A stretch of 64,000 nt of DNA from Capitella teleta. Lineage: Eukaryota > Annelida > Polychaeta > Capitellidae. This document shows, in pieces, positions 26,107 through 38,072 of the stretch. The notes under the pieces are model-generated. The model saw only the letters and a program-made list of their open reading frames with translations. It was not told the DNA's origin and did not search any database. How positions within the stretch are numbered: position 1 is the first letter of the stretch; every line of letters starts with the position of its first letter. Position numbers and translations under genes: made by a program. The stretch spans positions 379,678 through 443,677 of the forward strand of contig KB310317.1 in assembly GCA_000328365.1 (NCBI GenBank). Direction: 5' to 3'.

Positions 26107-26640
26107 TTGTTTAGGAAGAAGCTCATCTCTATTTCTATGCAAATGGCTACTTTCTTACGACGCTCAGCATATAATTATGATTTCCCGGTTGCTAACCTAG
26201 ATCACGTGAAGCGTCCCTTGGCAACAGCAATATTTGAAAAATGCAGAACTCAGCGAAGCATTCATTATTCTTTTGATATTCAACGAATGATGTCCTCACG
26301 AATCGGTCCAATCACGAGAGCTCAGATGAAGAAAATGACAGAAGAAGCATCAAAGCTCCTGAAGACTTCGACAGAAACAAAGGGCAGATCGCAGCTCCCG
26401 CAGCAGATCCCGCAGCAGATCCCGCAGCAGATCCCGGAGTCTGAGGAGCAGATCCCGCAGCAGATCCCGGAGTCTGAGAACATCTAGGAGCAAACCCGGA
26501 AATAGATCCGGGAGGAGCTCCAGCAACAGAACCAAGAGCAGATCCGGGAACAGATCCAGGAACAGATCCAGGAACAAATCCGGAAGTGTTAGAAGATCCG
26601 AGTATAAACCTGAGAGCACTTCGCGAAGTGGGTTCTTCTC
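26107..26640 (+). CDS. Uncertain ORF with Gln/Pro and Arg/Ser repeats
   Basis: An ORF of 126 residues (26107-26487) ends in PQQIP repeats built on a CAGCAGATCCCG unit. In the +1 frame the same DNA reads as an Arg/Ser dipeptide-rich stretch that continues past the first ORF to a TGA near 26685, with Asn/Gly/Ser-rich spacing (GNRSGRSSSNRTKSRSGNRS). The first half includes MMSSRIGPITRAQMKKMTEE, which could be a short coiled-coil-like helix. An AATAAA lies near 26770. The first ORF opens with a non-ATG codon and follows TTGTTTAG, so it could be an internal exon. I do not recognise a family. Either frame could be real, or the region may be only a decayed minisatellite. Confidence 0.3.
26390..26590. 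repeat. Degenerate 12-bp minisatellite (CAGATCCCG core)
   Basis: Repeated CAGCAGATCCCG units become more diverged (AACAGATCCAGG) toward the 3' end. The period is a multiple of three, so all frames stay open and give Arg/Ser or Gln/Pro repeats. Confidence 0.8.
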
Positions 26641-27069
26641 GAATGCTGTGAAGGTTCTAATTTATTTAACATTTCCAAAAATATGAAGACTCTTTATCCT
26701 CACTCTGTCGCTATATCTCTTGTTCAGTAAATACTAGTATATATCTATGGTAGAATCCTGACAACGAAATAAATTATGTAATATATACATGTATATATGT
26801 ATCCATGAACAATTAAATATTGTTTGTTTTGACTTTTTTTCTGGTATTGAACTCGGGTGCATGATTATTATAAGAACATCCTAGTGTGTTCACTCACACG
26901 TTATAAAGACATCATATTGTATCTGATATTATAAATATGCATATCAGATTAAGTAATTAAATCCCAAGTATTTTGCTTTTACATGTATAGCGTATTATAC
27001 GCAGATAAGAGTCCACATGTCAATACGCAATCGGCTCCCATACCTTTGCTTATGTTCGACGAGGCATCT

Positions 27070-27692
27070 GGGCCCGATTTCATGAACATATTTTAGCTCG
27101 GATTAAAGGTTGAGTTAAATTAGCTAAATGTTAGTGGTTAATCCACGCTGAGCGGCCAATCTGATTTCTGGATTTCATGAACGTGGGTTTGCCAATGAAT
27201 GACCGACATTCTCCGCCGATGCTGACGAACTAAAAAAACCCAGATTACGCTATGACAGTGTGCAATATTCGAAGTGACAGCGCTAATTTCGCGCTTTTCG
27301 TGGTTCTGCGAGGCCCTCTATTCTCAATCTTGAGTGCCACTGTAGTTCGTTATGATTTCTTGCGAGAATCAGGAGTGTCGATGATTTTTATGGGAAAATT
27401 AATTAACGGCGTGATTTCTGCGTCTCAGAAATACCTAAAAAGGAACTGAGAAGCAATGATTGAAACGTTGAATGAATTTTTGTTATTCTCAAATTGCATA
27501 TCTGTGTCTTGTGCTCTTGTTCATTGGTGAAATGTATTACGTGTTACACATCGAGCAGTTGAACCCTTGTCATTGGAGGAGTTAACCCCGAGGTAGTTAA
27601 ACCCTTGTTGATGAAATCTCTTAGAAACTAATCTTTGTAATGATCAGCTTAACCTTATTAATCCGAGCTAAACTACGTTCATGACAAACTGC
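27070..27692. mobile_element. MITE-like element with diverged terminal inverted repeats
   Basis: The left end (27070-27130) reads GGGCCCGATTTCATGAAC then TTTTAGCTCGGATTAA. The right end, reverse-complemented, reads GTCATGAACG then GTTTAGCTCGGATTAA. The arms match over about 50 bp with substitutions, so it is an old DNA-transposon-derived element. The interior (27131-27640) has no transposase and only a 65-codon chance ORF. It directly abuts the LINE relic at 27700. Confidence 0.6.
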
Positions 27693-27699
27693 AGTACAG

Positions 27700-29290
27700 G
27701 AGTAATTCAAACTAAGATATCAGACCACTTCCCAGCAATCGTCATACTCCTGTTGAAAACAAAAACAAGAACTGCAGCAAACGCAGATCGCCCCTCAAAG
27801 ACAACCAACCACATCACTCAAATCTCACAAGAATGGGAATATCTCCCACACCTTTCATAACCTGTTGCAGTCAACTCTTGAGAAACACGTACCCATTAAG
27901 ACAACACAACGTAAAACATATCCTCGCAACCCTGGATGACAACCGAAATTTACAAATCCACTCGCAAAAAAAAAAAAAAGAGCAACTAACTATACAGAAC
28001 ATCCCTCAAGTATCCCAAAGAACACCCACATTACCAGCGATACATCTTATACAAATCAGCCTTAGATAAAATCATCCGTCAGGCATAAAAACTATCACTG
28101 TTACAACTCACTTTAAGCAAAATTAAAACAACACAAAAATACATGGAACATACTCGATGAAATGATTCGTAAGTCGAATAGCAAGACGGAAATCAATCAC
28201 ATCATTCACAATCAAAGAACCAATCAATCGACATAGCCAGTCAGATGTTTAGTACAGTTAGAATACACCGAGCAGATCAAACAAGTGACAAACAACCAAT
28301 AGATTAACATGAGCATCAGCGCAAACAGTATCTTTATGACACCTACAACGGAAACAGAAATTGTTAATGTCATTACCAAGCTAAAAATTAAACATCAAAC
28401 AGCTCCTTCTACCCATAACAAAACCTCTCACCTTTCTGTTTAATCGCTGCCTCACAGAAGGCCATTTTCCAACAACACCAAAACAAAAACCTACCCAACA
28501 ATTACCGACCCATCTCCCTACTACCATCCCTCTCAAAAGTGCTCGAAAAAAACTCATTGCCATCAGAATACTAAACATTTTCACGTATAATGAAATACTG
28601 GACACAAAGAGCTACGAATTCCAAAGCACTCTACAACTGACACCATCACTTACCTCACATGACACATCACACGTGCAAAGGAGCAAAGAAAGCATGCGCT
28701 AGCTGGCAAGAGTCCTCGATATCTCGAACGAGTTTGATGCTATAAAGCATGACATCCTACTCATCAAACTTCTAATTTATGGCATCAGAGGCACAGCCCA
28801 CACCCTATTTAATGGATATCAAAGTGACCGACAGCAATATTGTGAAGTGAATAACATCCAATCTAATAATTATGGTCTTCTGATCTTCGTAACTTAATCA
28901 ATGACCTTCACAGAAACCTCAATGACCTTCACAGAAACCTCAATGACCTTCACAGAAACCTCAAAACATCTACAATAGCAGACGACACAACACTCATCAC
29001 AAACCACACTGAGGTAAATGTACTTCATTTCTGCATGAACTCTGACCTGGAGGCGTAACACGAATGGTGCCTACAAAACTCACTTAAAGACGACAAAAAC
29101 ACAAGCAGTTTTCTTCAGCCACAATCCACAAAACGTACAACTTCCAACACTGAATATCAACAACAGCAAAATTGAACACACAATGAGCTCAGACTTTCTT
29201 AATGAACTCAACAACAGAAAAACCAGCATCTAGCCTTTACGCTCTAAGCAGAACAATACACATGCTCCTTAAACACCACAAACTACTTAT
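27700..29290 (+). mobile_element. Decayed LINE (non-LTR retrotransposon), EN-RT fragment
   Basis: Scattered matches in three frames follow the order of a LINE ORF2. The endonuclease end ISDHFPAIVIL is at about 27717. The reverse-transcriptase motif NNYRPISLLPSLSKVLEK is at about 28500, LDISNEFDAIKHDILLIKLL near 28710, and the catalytic-box remnant IADDTTLI near 28975. Frames shift and stop codons are frequent, so it is a dead copy. The style is that of jockey/CR1/L2-group elements; I cannot place it more finely. A 21-bp unit is tandemly triplicated at about 28900-28963. Confidence 0.85.
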
Positions 29291-29885
29291 TTATCATGCG
29301 CTTTTTGAGTAAATGAAGTATTAATTGCGTATTAATGGATAATTATCGACGAAACCTACACGCCATACTAGATGTTCGGATAAACAATAATTTAAAGCAT
29401 ATTCACCGTATCGTGTTGTTTTTTTTTTTTTTTGGGGGGGTTTGCAGTATGTTTTAAAATTGCTTTAAATTAAGTTCATTCACATGTGAATTGTACACAG
29501 GACTGATTAACCATTAAGCAATTATTTCCTCCGTGGTTCGAGAGAGAATGTTGAGTGAGCTACAATTAGCACTGTTAACTTTTCAGATATTCCTGGGTTC
29601 ACTGAACTCTTTGATGTTCCATGTTCCCTCTTTGCACCTTGGAAAACGCCTCGCGGTTTACGTCTTGAAGCCTCATCACAAGTTTTGATGCCTCTACACG
29701 AGCAATGGATTTTTGATTGAAATTGGCCAATTCCGTCACGGCAGCCGCGGATAAATGTTGTGTGAAAATATCAATAGATAAAAAAAGAAGGGTATCAATT
29801 TTATCAATGTGCATGTAAAGGAAAACACTATTGGTGCATGTATCAGGGAATGTGAATTAACATAAAATTATATCTTTAATTGCAA
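29291..29885. other. VAT1 3' flank
   Basis: Nothing recognisable except a T/G homopolymer patch near 29419-29442. No AATAAA is visible close to the VAT1 stop on the minus strand. Confidence 0.5.
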
Positions 29886-32800
29886 TTAGGCTTCCTTGTG
29901 AGGTGTGATGATCACTTTGCCAATGTTCTTGCGTTCGTGCATTCTGGCCATTGCGGATCCAATCTGTCGAAAAGGAACATTATGAATGCGACGAAACGCC
30001 TCACAAAAAGATCTACAACAAGTATAGACTGTAAATCTACTTCAGTAATAACTATATATATATGATAGCATAGATTGTTTCAGCTATTTGCTGAAACATA
30101 AACTATGCTATCACGACGGTGCACTTAGCAGCATCAAAGAAAATGCAGATTATGACATTGCATGCAAAAGCTCTTTTGTGTTTCACATTTATACAGAGTG
30201 GCACAAAAATAAGTACATCTACTGCATGTTGAATTTTCATGAAGAGAATTGAGTTACAAAACTTCTCGACGCAGCATTCGTCAATATAATACTGTCTTTG
30301 CTATTCCACAACAATTTATCTAAACAATGACAAAAATTTTCTCTCACAACTCACCTCGTCAAAACTCCAGACGGAATCAATGATTGGTTTGTACTTCCCT
30401 TCGCTGTACCATTGGATGAGTTCTTCCAACGTATGTGCCCACAACTCAGGCTGGCTCGCCATGTGTCCCAAATGATAAAAGAACACTCCTTTGTTATCGC
30501 CTAGCATCCACAATGGACTGTAGTTTCGTGTTTGAAGCCAAAGTTTTCCAAGACTCCATAAACTCATACTAGGACCGCTGACGGCGTTGGCAGCACCTGT
30601 TGTGAGATAGAGGGATTTCAAGAAGTTTGTTGAAATGCTGAAATTGGAGCAGTTTTATAACTTCATTACTCACCAAAATGGACAATTTTCCCCATTGGTT
30701 TCAGGAGGGCGTACCCTTTAGTTGCATCGGGTCCATTTAGAGGATCAAGGACGATGTCAACCCCTGAAAATGCAGTGAAATTGGAAATGAGCACAATGAT
30801 AAAAAAGGACAAACAAGATATCTTAGATCCACTCATTGTGAGAGCATTGAGAGTGCGTTATGATTTCTCACCTTCGGGTTGGATTTTCTTCACTTCTTGC
30901 ACATAATCGTCCGTTCTGTAGTCGATGGGATGCGTGATTCCGTGCTGCTTTATCACCGAGTGTTTCGACGCAGATGCTGTGCCGAAGACTGTTACGTTGG
31001 GAACGCATCGACACAACTGAGCGACAGCAGTTCCAACTCCGCCTGTGAATCATAACGCATGTGTTATACACCATGACAGAAGTATTGCATGCATGTATTA
31101 CGGTATGTTACAAGTGCATATACGAGATTTCACCAAATAAATGATGCTGTGCACGTTGGCTTGTGTTCGTTCTTCCTTAGTCTGGTTTTAACTTTGTATT
31201 TATTGCCTCTTACTTTGACCAATTTGATTGATCTTGCAAGTCAGGGAGGAGATCGAGGTCGTCTCTCCATTTCGAGGTGAAGGCACTGAGTCGCGGAGCT
31301 TCCCATTTTGCCCTAATTATCTTGTATATTGAGGAATATTCTGAATATTATCACTGACGAGAAAGGTAACTTTCCGAGGCCATCTCTGGCACAAACGTGG
31401 TTAATATATAGATAATGAGCAATAAAGATTGAAATGCAAAGATCAGGTATACACACGAGTTTACGAATTACCCGCACATTGACTGCAAACTAATGGATAC
31501 GTATAACGACAATGTGTAGACCAAAACTATTACACGTAAAATTAATTTCACAGGATGTGACCAAGGCTGAAATCTTTAGTTACATAAAGGATAATTTGCT
31601 CCTTTGATGAAATCGCCGAATGACGATTACTGTGATGTTTTAAGGAGATTGAGCGTAATTGTTATAGTTCATCAATGATCATAAATGAGAAATATTGATT
31701 CCTACTATTATTACATTTTTCCCTTTTCGTATTACACCCAAATCGTCAGAATGCCGCTCGTATAATACAACATATATCGCAATTTTATTGCGCATTTGCT
31801 TGCGCAAATGCCGCTAGTTACCATAGCAACAATATGCCGATGAATGGAAAAGTGAGGATTTTTATGTGAAACACTGTCACAAACACGATTTTTAATTGAA
31901 ATTAACGCATAAAAAAGCGCTTTTTTTTTCTTCCGATTTTGCTGCAACAATGAAGGCCCATAGTGATTATTAAAGATCAACCATATTGCCGAGATAACAC
32001 CACTTTATAAAATATACACTATAATTAATCATTTCAGCGCAAAAAAAAAAAAATAATAATAATTACCTGATATCATTTACATGGTATAAAAGAGACACGA
32101 ACAGCGCATAATCAGTGGTTCTAATTCTCCCGCCAAATCGGTTTGGTTCACATATTTGCCACCAGTGCGAATGACGTCATAACACCTCGGGAACTCCGCC
32201 AGGCGACCCGCGCCAAAAAAGGCTGCTATGATCAACACAGACGATTCGGCTTTGTCGCCTCGAGTCGGAAAATGATGATAAATCATTAATATCTTGAGTT
32301 GCAGGGTTAATAACTTATATTATATAACAAGACGTTTGAATCGACTGATTCTAACTTAATTTAACAAAGATAACAGATAAAAAAAGTAAAAAAAAAAAAA
32401 AAAATGTAACCAAGGAAAATTTTGAAATGTATTGCAGCGGCATTATCCCATTATGCTACATTATCTCCGCCACATTACAGCGAAATTGCATCATCAGTGA
32501 ACAAGATAACAACAATTCATGTTCCTCGTTATCATGTAATCATAGTAATGTATCCTCAAAGACGTTGCAAGGCATCAATGATCAATTACTAGTATTAGTC
32601 CTGATTCCAGTCCACTGGGCACAGTGAATGTAACCGATCACGAAAAGTATATTACCAGCTGTGTAATCTATCAAATTGAATGTTGACTTATGGACATCGC
32701 TCGTCAATAACAAGCATCGAGTCCTACTATAATACTAAGCATGTTGAAGCCGCAAATGGCTCAAAAATGACAATAATGTATGTCCTGTGCCCGAACCGAG

Positions 32801-35732
32801 GCTTAAAATTTTATTTTTTACTTGTTTTGAGCTTCAACAAGTTTCAGGTGGGACCTACTGGTTGCAGGTTTGAAATGTGCGAAATGAATAACTGTGAATT
32901 TGACCCAAATAAGTCGTCGCCATGGGAGCCAATGAGACCGAACTGTACCTGTCATCCCTCATAATTACTCAGGTGCGAACGGTTATGACGTTTGATTCCG
33001 AGCGAAAACCAAACGTCAATTTCGATCATTATGATCGTACGACGTCATAAGTTGGACGTCACGTGGTCTATCAAACACCTCACGACTAATTCGCATTAAT
33101 TCACCGTACCTTTCCAAATCAGCGGATAGATGCGTCTTTTTGGCCACAATCGCCAGAGCAGGGAAATCGATGCACCTGATGTCCCTTTGCACGCGAGAAC
33201 TTAACAAGCGTCTCACTTTGCTGTGGCCTTGTGTCACATGACATGTCTATTTTAAGGTCTTTCGTGATCAAGAACACGGTCTCAGGATCCTCTTCAACTT
33301 GGACCTATCGTCTCAAGGGTCATTAGGCTTCTGCCTGGAATGAGGCCGAGAGATTCATGTTTAATCTTTACGTATTCCTTCTCTTCGTGTACATCTACAT
33401 CTTGAACAAACACCTGCAGTCTCGGCTATTAGTAGCAAATGACCAATGAGATGGAAAGCTTTGGTGTCATTATATTCGTCGTTTTTACATAAATGATAAA
33501 TAATATTAAAATGAGTTGATTCACTTGTATACCGCAACTGGCTTCGCTTTGCTCTTTTGATCTTTTGAGCAGGGGTCAAAAGTTCATATCAGCCATATTC
33601 AACCGTGTGATCCAGAGCTTCACGGAGTGAGAAAGTTAGCTTTCCCCACCATGGCTATTAAGATTCCTTCATCATTACGATGCGCAAAGTGCTCTAAACA
33701 GGCGGAATGCCCAAATGTCCTTATCGAGGGAATCTCATGGGTGGTCGTGAGAAATGACCCTTGACCCCCGCAAATGACCCTTGACCCCCCATAAATGACC
33801 CTTGACCCCCCACAAATGACCCTTGACCCCCGCAAACGGGCCTGTTAGATCCCCAGCTTCCAGAGAGTGGTCTAGAGATAAGTTTTTTTATTGGTGAGGG
33901 AAGGGGGGTCGATTTTGGGTAATTTTTATGGATGTCAAGGAAAGAGGGGCGAAATGGGTGGGGGGGGGGCTGCCGTGTTGGTTAATCAGAGAAGTCTTAA
34001 TGGCCTCCGTTGATGGTCTTTACTTTATACATGTATTTCCCATTTAGAAGCGTATCTAAGTTATACATGTGTATAATTGTAATATTACTTTTGAACTAAC
34101 AGACTAAAAAATCAGGCCAATGTACATCTGAAGGTGTGGGAACAATAATCAGCCAGCAGAATTGTAGACATATAGTATGTCTGTGCTTAATCGCTCTCCA
34201 CAACCCAACAACATTCCATGAAACACTCATTGTCTAATGAGCAGACGACGCCAGACCACCATTCGGAGCGGCCGAATGGGTATTACACAATGATGAAACA
34301 CTGTCAGCAGTGCGCGGGTCTGTTTGTATGTCGTATGATGTCATCGCTTATTAATGACGTAATAGTCACCTGCTGCCATGTGGACTAGCACGCTCATATT
34401 CCTCCTCAGGTTGGCGCAATCGAACAGCATTTGGTGAGCGGTTACATAATTCAGCGGAAAAGCGGCGGCGTCGTGGAATGACATTGAATCAGGGATGACG
34501 AAGCAGTGCGATCGCTTGACCACAGCGTACTCCCTCCACAGACCAAAGTCCTGCATACAGACAACCCGCTGACCTTCCTGCGAAATGAAATGAAATGAAA
34601 CGAAATGAAATGAAACGAAATGAAATGAACTGAACTGAAATGATTTAAAATCAAATCAAATTAAATAGAATAAAATGAAATGAAATTAATTTCAAATATT
34701 GTGTAGAGTACTACATGTATAGCAAATATATTTGATGTGCAGTTGGATTAAATATTATATCATTTGTTCGAGTAGTGGAGCATTTCGCTAATGGGCTTGT
34801 CAACCTCTGATTGCTCTGACCCACGGCACAGGTTACCAACATTTTTACACATAATGCCGTCGATCGGCTTCAAGTATTACTATTTACATTTTTATTGTCA
34901 ATACCGCCAAGTATTCACAACGTTTCCAACAATTGTGTCCAATTATTAGGAGCACAATTATTCCAACTTCCCAATTCACTGCTCCAGGCAGAAATTGCGT
35001 AATGATTTCCTGGAAGTCATCTGAGGTTGACAACTTTCCGATAAGTCTTCGTCGTATCCGTGCTAATCGGGTAATTATCGAAGGCTGCTAGCCACTGTGG
35101 AAGACTCGACCTAATGCGGAACCCAAAAACCCCTGGATTTTCACTGTTCATTAGCAAGAACATGTTGCCGAGTCATCGCTCCATGGCGATCGTGTTGATC
35201 AATGTCGCTTGACACGTAAATATTTAGACGATTCTTTGAATTAGCCACCGCGTACCGGCCTCTTATTACGTTATCAACATAAATTTCATAAAGCTTAAGT
35301 GAAATATTGATGGACGTCGTTGAGTGCGAACCTTGGAAAGAATTGGCTTCGCTGTGAGTGATGCAAAGGCAATTTTATATCGATCGAAACACTTACCTTC
35401 AGATCAGTTACACCTGGTCCCACCTGTGCGACCACCCCGGAACCTTCGAGGCCCAAGACTGCGGGCAGCTTTGGCAGTCTATCGTATGAACCCTGTCTGC
35501 ACATGAGTTCTGCGAAGTTGATGCCAGATGCCTTGATGTTGACCAGAACCTCGCCCTGACTTGGACGAGGCACTGGACGCATCTCTACCTTCATCTTATC
35601 ATAGCCTCCAAACCCAGTTAGCACAAGGGTTTTAGACGTCTGTCTTGTAGCCATGTTGCTGTTGAATGGTAGCAAAGACGTTTGATTAGTAACTAAGTCA
35701 CTAAGAGGCTTATTTATTATCTTTGACATCAT
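29886..35732 (-). CDS. VAT1: VAT1-like quinone oxidoreductase (MDR superfamily)
   Basis: Zinc-independent medium-chain oxidoreductase of the quinone oxidoreductase branch, related to synaptic vesicle membrane protein VAT-1. Six exons on the minus strand: 35397-35654 (or from 35732), 34370-34577, 30872-31042, 30674-30763, 30355-30596 and 29886-29963. All junctions are GT-AG and in phase. From the ATG at 35654 (MATRQTSKTLVLTGFGGYDK) the protein has 348 residues; an in-frame ATG at 35732 adds 26 more. The N-terminal GroES-like part holds GINFAELMCRQGSYDRLPKL. The Rossmann part has VHMAAGGVGTAVAQLCR and VTVFGTASASKH, and VDIVLDPLNG is the third conserved block. The end GKVIITPHKEA matches the family C-terminus. 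Introns are unequal: intron 2 is 3.3 kb and full of repeats, the others mostly 100-800 nt. CATAACGCA motifs abut the ends of introns 2 and 3. The identity is very secure; VAT1 versus VAT1L is less so. Confidence 0.93.
32165..32369 (-). repeat. Interspersed repeat copy B
   Basis: Reverse-complement match to 10424-10622, including ATTCAAACGTCTTGTTAT, CTCAAGATATTAATGATT, ACTCGAGGCGACAAAG and TGACGTCATT. Lies inside VAT1 intron 2, in the same orientation as the gene. Confidence 0.75.
33751..33835. repeat. About 19-bp minisatellite, four units
   Basis: Four near-identical units of AAATGACCCTTGACCCCC separated by CACA, CATA or GC. Read on the minus strand it gives a Gly-Gly-Ser-Arg-Val-Ile repeat ORF that is an artefact. 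Confidence 0.9.
34210..34285 (+). repeat. Small structured repeat copy A (partner at 46249-46315)
   Basis: About 70 bp bounded by CATTGT and ACAATG. It contains GTCTAATGAGCAGAC, which can fold as a small hairpin, and CCATTCGGAGCGGCCGAATGG, an 8-bp stem with a 5-nt loop. The copy at 46249 shares the frame but differs inside the second stem. No coding capacity. Confidence 0.65.
34581..34690. repeat. (ATGAA)n pentanucleotide repeat in VAT1 intron 1
   Basis: Imperfect AAATG/AAACG pentamers begin right at the acceptor of VAT1 exon 2, so they form the pyrimidine-rich TTTCATTTCGCAG acceptor tract on the minus strand. The rest of intron 1 (to 35396) shows nothing else. Confidence 0.8.
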
Positions 35733-37000
35733 ATCACAATCTCTCTTATCTCTTGTCGTTCACGAGTACCCCGTGAAAGAGAAGTCTGACTTGTATTTTA
35801 TATTCTATATATAGTTTATATATATATGCATCTGTATCTGTGTACGTGTAGCATTGTGTAGAGCTGTGGAGCGGCATTGTGCGGTGCGTGTTGTTGGTTG
35901 TTGGGGATGAGGCATGGCTCCAGGAAATGAGAAAATCCAAGAATTGATCTCAATGTGTGTGAGGTCTGAGGGTGATGAAGAGCCTCATCTTCAGGCAGTT
36001 TCTCCACTTCACAGATGATTGTGGCAATGTTGCTTCGCTGATAACTCACGACGTCTGAGACCAAAGGGCGAACCAGGACACGCAATCGAACGCTCTCTCA
36101 TACGGACACGACAGATTGGCTCTTCTCTCGGTTTTAGCTCTCTTTTTTTTTAACCAGTCAAAGATCGTAATAGGTGCATCATTTATCACTCATTATTCTT
36201 GGTATACACGTCTCCAGAACGTTGTCACAACGCAAACTATTTGGTGAGTGGTGATCCTCGAACTAGTATATCTCAGATCCCTCATGATAGTTAACCACTT
36301 CCCTAAAACCCTGAGTCTATGGTGTTGTAGTCGCTATTCAGTGATTTAATTGACTGCATGTACATCCTCTGGGTTTCTGCTCCAATCAGTAGGGGCTTAA
36401 GGGCTATTATGGTTATAATCAGAAGAGCCACGCCCTCACCGACATGACGACAAACAGATGCGGATATTGCATTGAGGTCTGAGCCGGCGGGCGTTCTCTG
36501 CAAATCGATGGACTCATCGGTCCATTAAGAAGCCCTTTCAATCAGATCACCCGCCCTAATTTGGTCTGATGGTGACCGGGGTTTGCTGGTCACTCGATTG
36601 ACCGCCCGAGGGGGTCTCCTTTGAATGGGGGCAGTGATGAGATTAATAGGAGCGCGGCAGGCGCTTGTCCAGTCAAAGGGAAAGATAGCAATATTTATGA
36701 GGGAAAACTTGACAGCTCCTTGAAAGGAGGCGGAGCACAATTCCGATCCGCAGAAAGGAAATGGCAGCACGAAAATGTTTCCAAGGATACGATTTTTATT
36801 TCTAATTCATAACAGTTTTACAACAGTTTTTGGTGTCTCCCTAATCAGTGTATTTCCAGGTGTTCTGGCAAGAGATGAAAGAGAATCCTGGTACGAGTAA
36901 TAAAGTTTTGTTTCTCTGTATACGAGATCGACTGGCTCTGATCCCGTGCATGTACTGAATGAAGTACACCTGTCATAGAGAAGCCATGCGAATGACACAG
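35733..37000. other. Intergenic, VAT1 5' flank
   Basis: No gene seen. The part near 36540-36740 is GC-richer than its surroundings and opens ORFs on both strands, without recognisable domains. It probably contains the VAT1 promoter. Confidence 0.5.
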
Positions 37001-37006
37001 TTTATT
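37001..37006 (-). terminator. Polyadenylation signal of TspO-like gene
   Basis: AATAAA on the minus strand about 20 nt beyond the stop codon of the membrane-protein gene. Confidence 0.6.
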
Positions 37007-37025
37007 GATTGACGGATTTCACTGA

Positions 37026-38072
37026 TCAGAGCATAATGTTACCTGCTCTTGGCATATCAATAAACGCAGTCCTCTCATGACTGCAAGATTCGCGGGAATT
37101 CTCGTCGTAGTCTTTTTCTATGAATATCGGGTATTTCCTATGCCTGTACACCATGACAATGGTCTTGATCAGAGTGAGGACTGCAGTGAGTGCGAGCAGA
37201 GAGGCAGTGTAGATAGCGCTGGAACTGTTTGCATCCCAGTTCTTCAAGAGGATTCCAGTTAGCGAGATTAATACCACGATGTAGGGCGAGTAGAGGTAGC
37301 GCAAGAGGTGATCGAAGATACAAATGTCAAAAACCCACCACGCCAGTACCTCCATGGTGAAGATAGTCAGCGAGACGATGCTTCCGACCGTCTTTTTGGC
37401 GCCTGTGCGGTAGGTGAGCACGACGGCGAAATTGAAAATGGACGCCACCGTTCCCCAACTTGCAAACATCGCTATTCCGTTGTGCACGAAGATTCGGATC
37501 AACCAGATCTCTCTGGTCATGCGATGGCGAGCCATGAGATGACCGCAGTCATTTAGACGCCGTAGACTGACCACCAGACAGATGTAAAGTGTGCAGGTCA
37601 TGAGGTTGATGAACACCAGCGCGACCTCCATGTACTCTCGATCCCAGATGAGCAGCCAGCTGATGTTGCACGCCAGACTGAAGCTGAACACGACGTAGAG
37701 GATTGGAGGTAAAACGGGGAAGGTGGTGTAGAGAGGAGACCCCTGGATGCTTCGACACACCGAAGCAGCACCATAGGCCAGCCACACGCACTGCCAGACG
37801 TAGATAAATCCAGTGATGTAGAAGGTCTCAGACGCCGGAGTCACGTCCATGTCATATTTGTCCAAATAGAAACGATCCGCGATCGTTGCAGTATTGTTAA
37901 CGAACAAACCTGTAATCATGCAGCAATGTCATATAACCCAGTATCCACGCGTACTCATGCTTAAACACTCACCCAATCGGTGTCCAAGGGCCCCAGAGGC
38001 GAAGAGGGTGGTGACTGCGAAGGAGGCGCATGCCACCATCAAAGCAATCACGTGCAGCGGTTTGTGCTTCAT
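37026..38072 (-). CDS. Multipass membrane protein, TspO/tryptophan-rich-sensory-like
   Basis: Two exons, 37973-38072 and 37026-37909, give 327 residues from MKHKPLHVIALMVA. The first exon is one hydrophobic segment (a signal anchor or TM1). After a 63-nt intron, exon 2 encodes about eight more hydrophobic helices and a charged cytoplasmic tail. The key motif is VTPASETFYITGFIYVWQCV, close to the VTPAGxxFxIWGxIYxWQ motif I recall from uncharacterised animal proteins and from bacterial tryptophan-rich TspO/MBR-like proteins. An NNT sequon precedes it. Trp residues are frequent, including CNISWLLIWDR, ASWGTV and VLAWWVFD. Function and ligand are unknown. The gene structure is secure; the family label is an inference. 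Confidence 0.75.

Larger units (their letters stand above)
31043..34369. other. VAT1 intron 2 (3.3 kb), repeat-rich
   Basis: This intron holds an X-box-like GTTACCATAGCAAC (31817-31830), interspersed repeat copy B (32165-32369), one copy of a repeat shared with 62979-63001 (32929-32951), a 19-bp minisatellite (33751-33835) and a small structured repeat (34210-34285). Its 3' end is the motif TGCGTTATGATT placed directly before the CACAG acceptor. No nested gene is evident. Confidence 0.65.

Noticed and set aside
32680-33237. Nested gene in VAT1 intron 2
   Set aside because: The ORFs lack domains and overlap a dispersed repeat block.
33751-33835. CRISPR-like array
   Set aside because: Units are contiguous with no unique spacers, in an animal intron; it is a minisatellite.
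34210-34285. Hammerhead ribozyme in the small structured repeat
   Set aside because: The CUGAUGA and GAAA core elements are not present in the right order on either strand.
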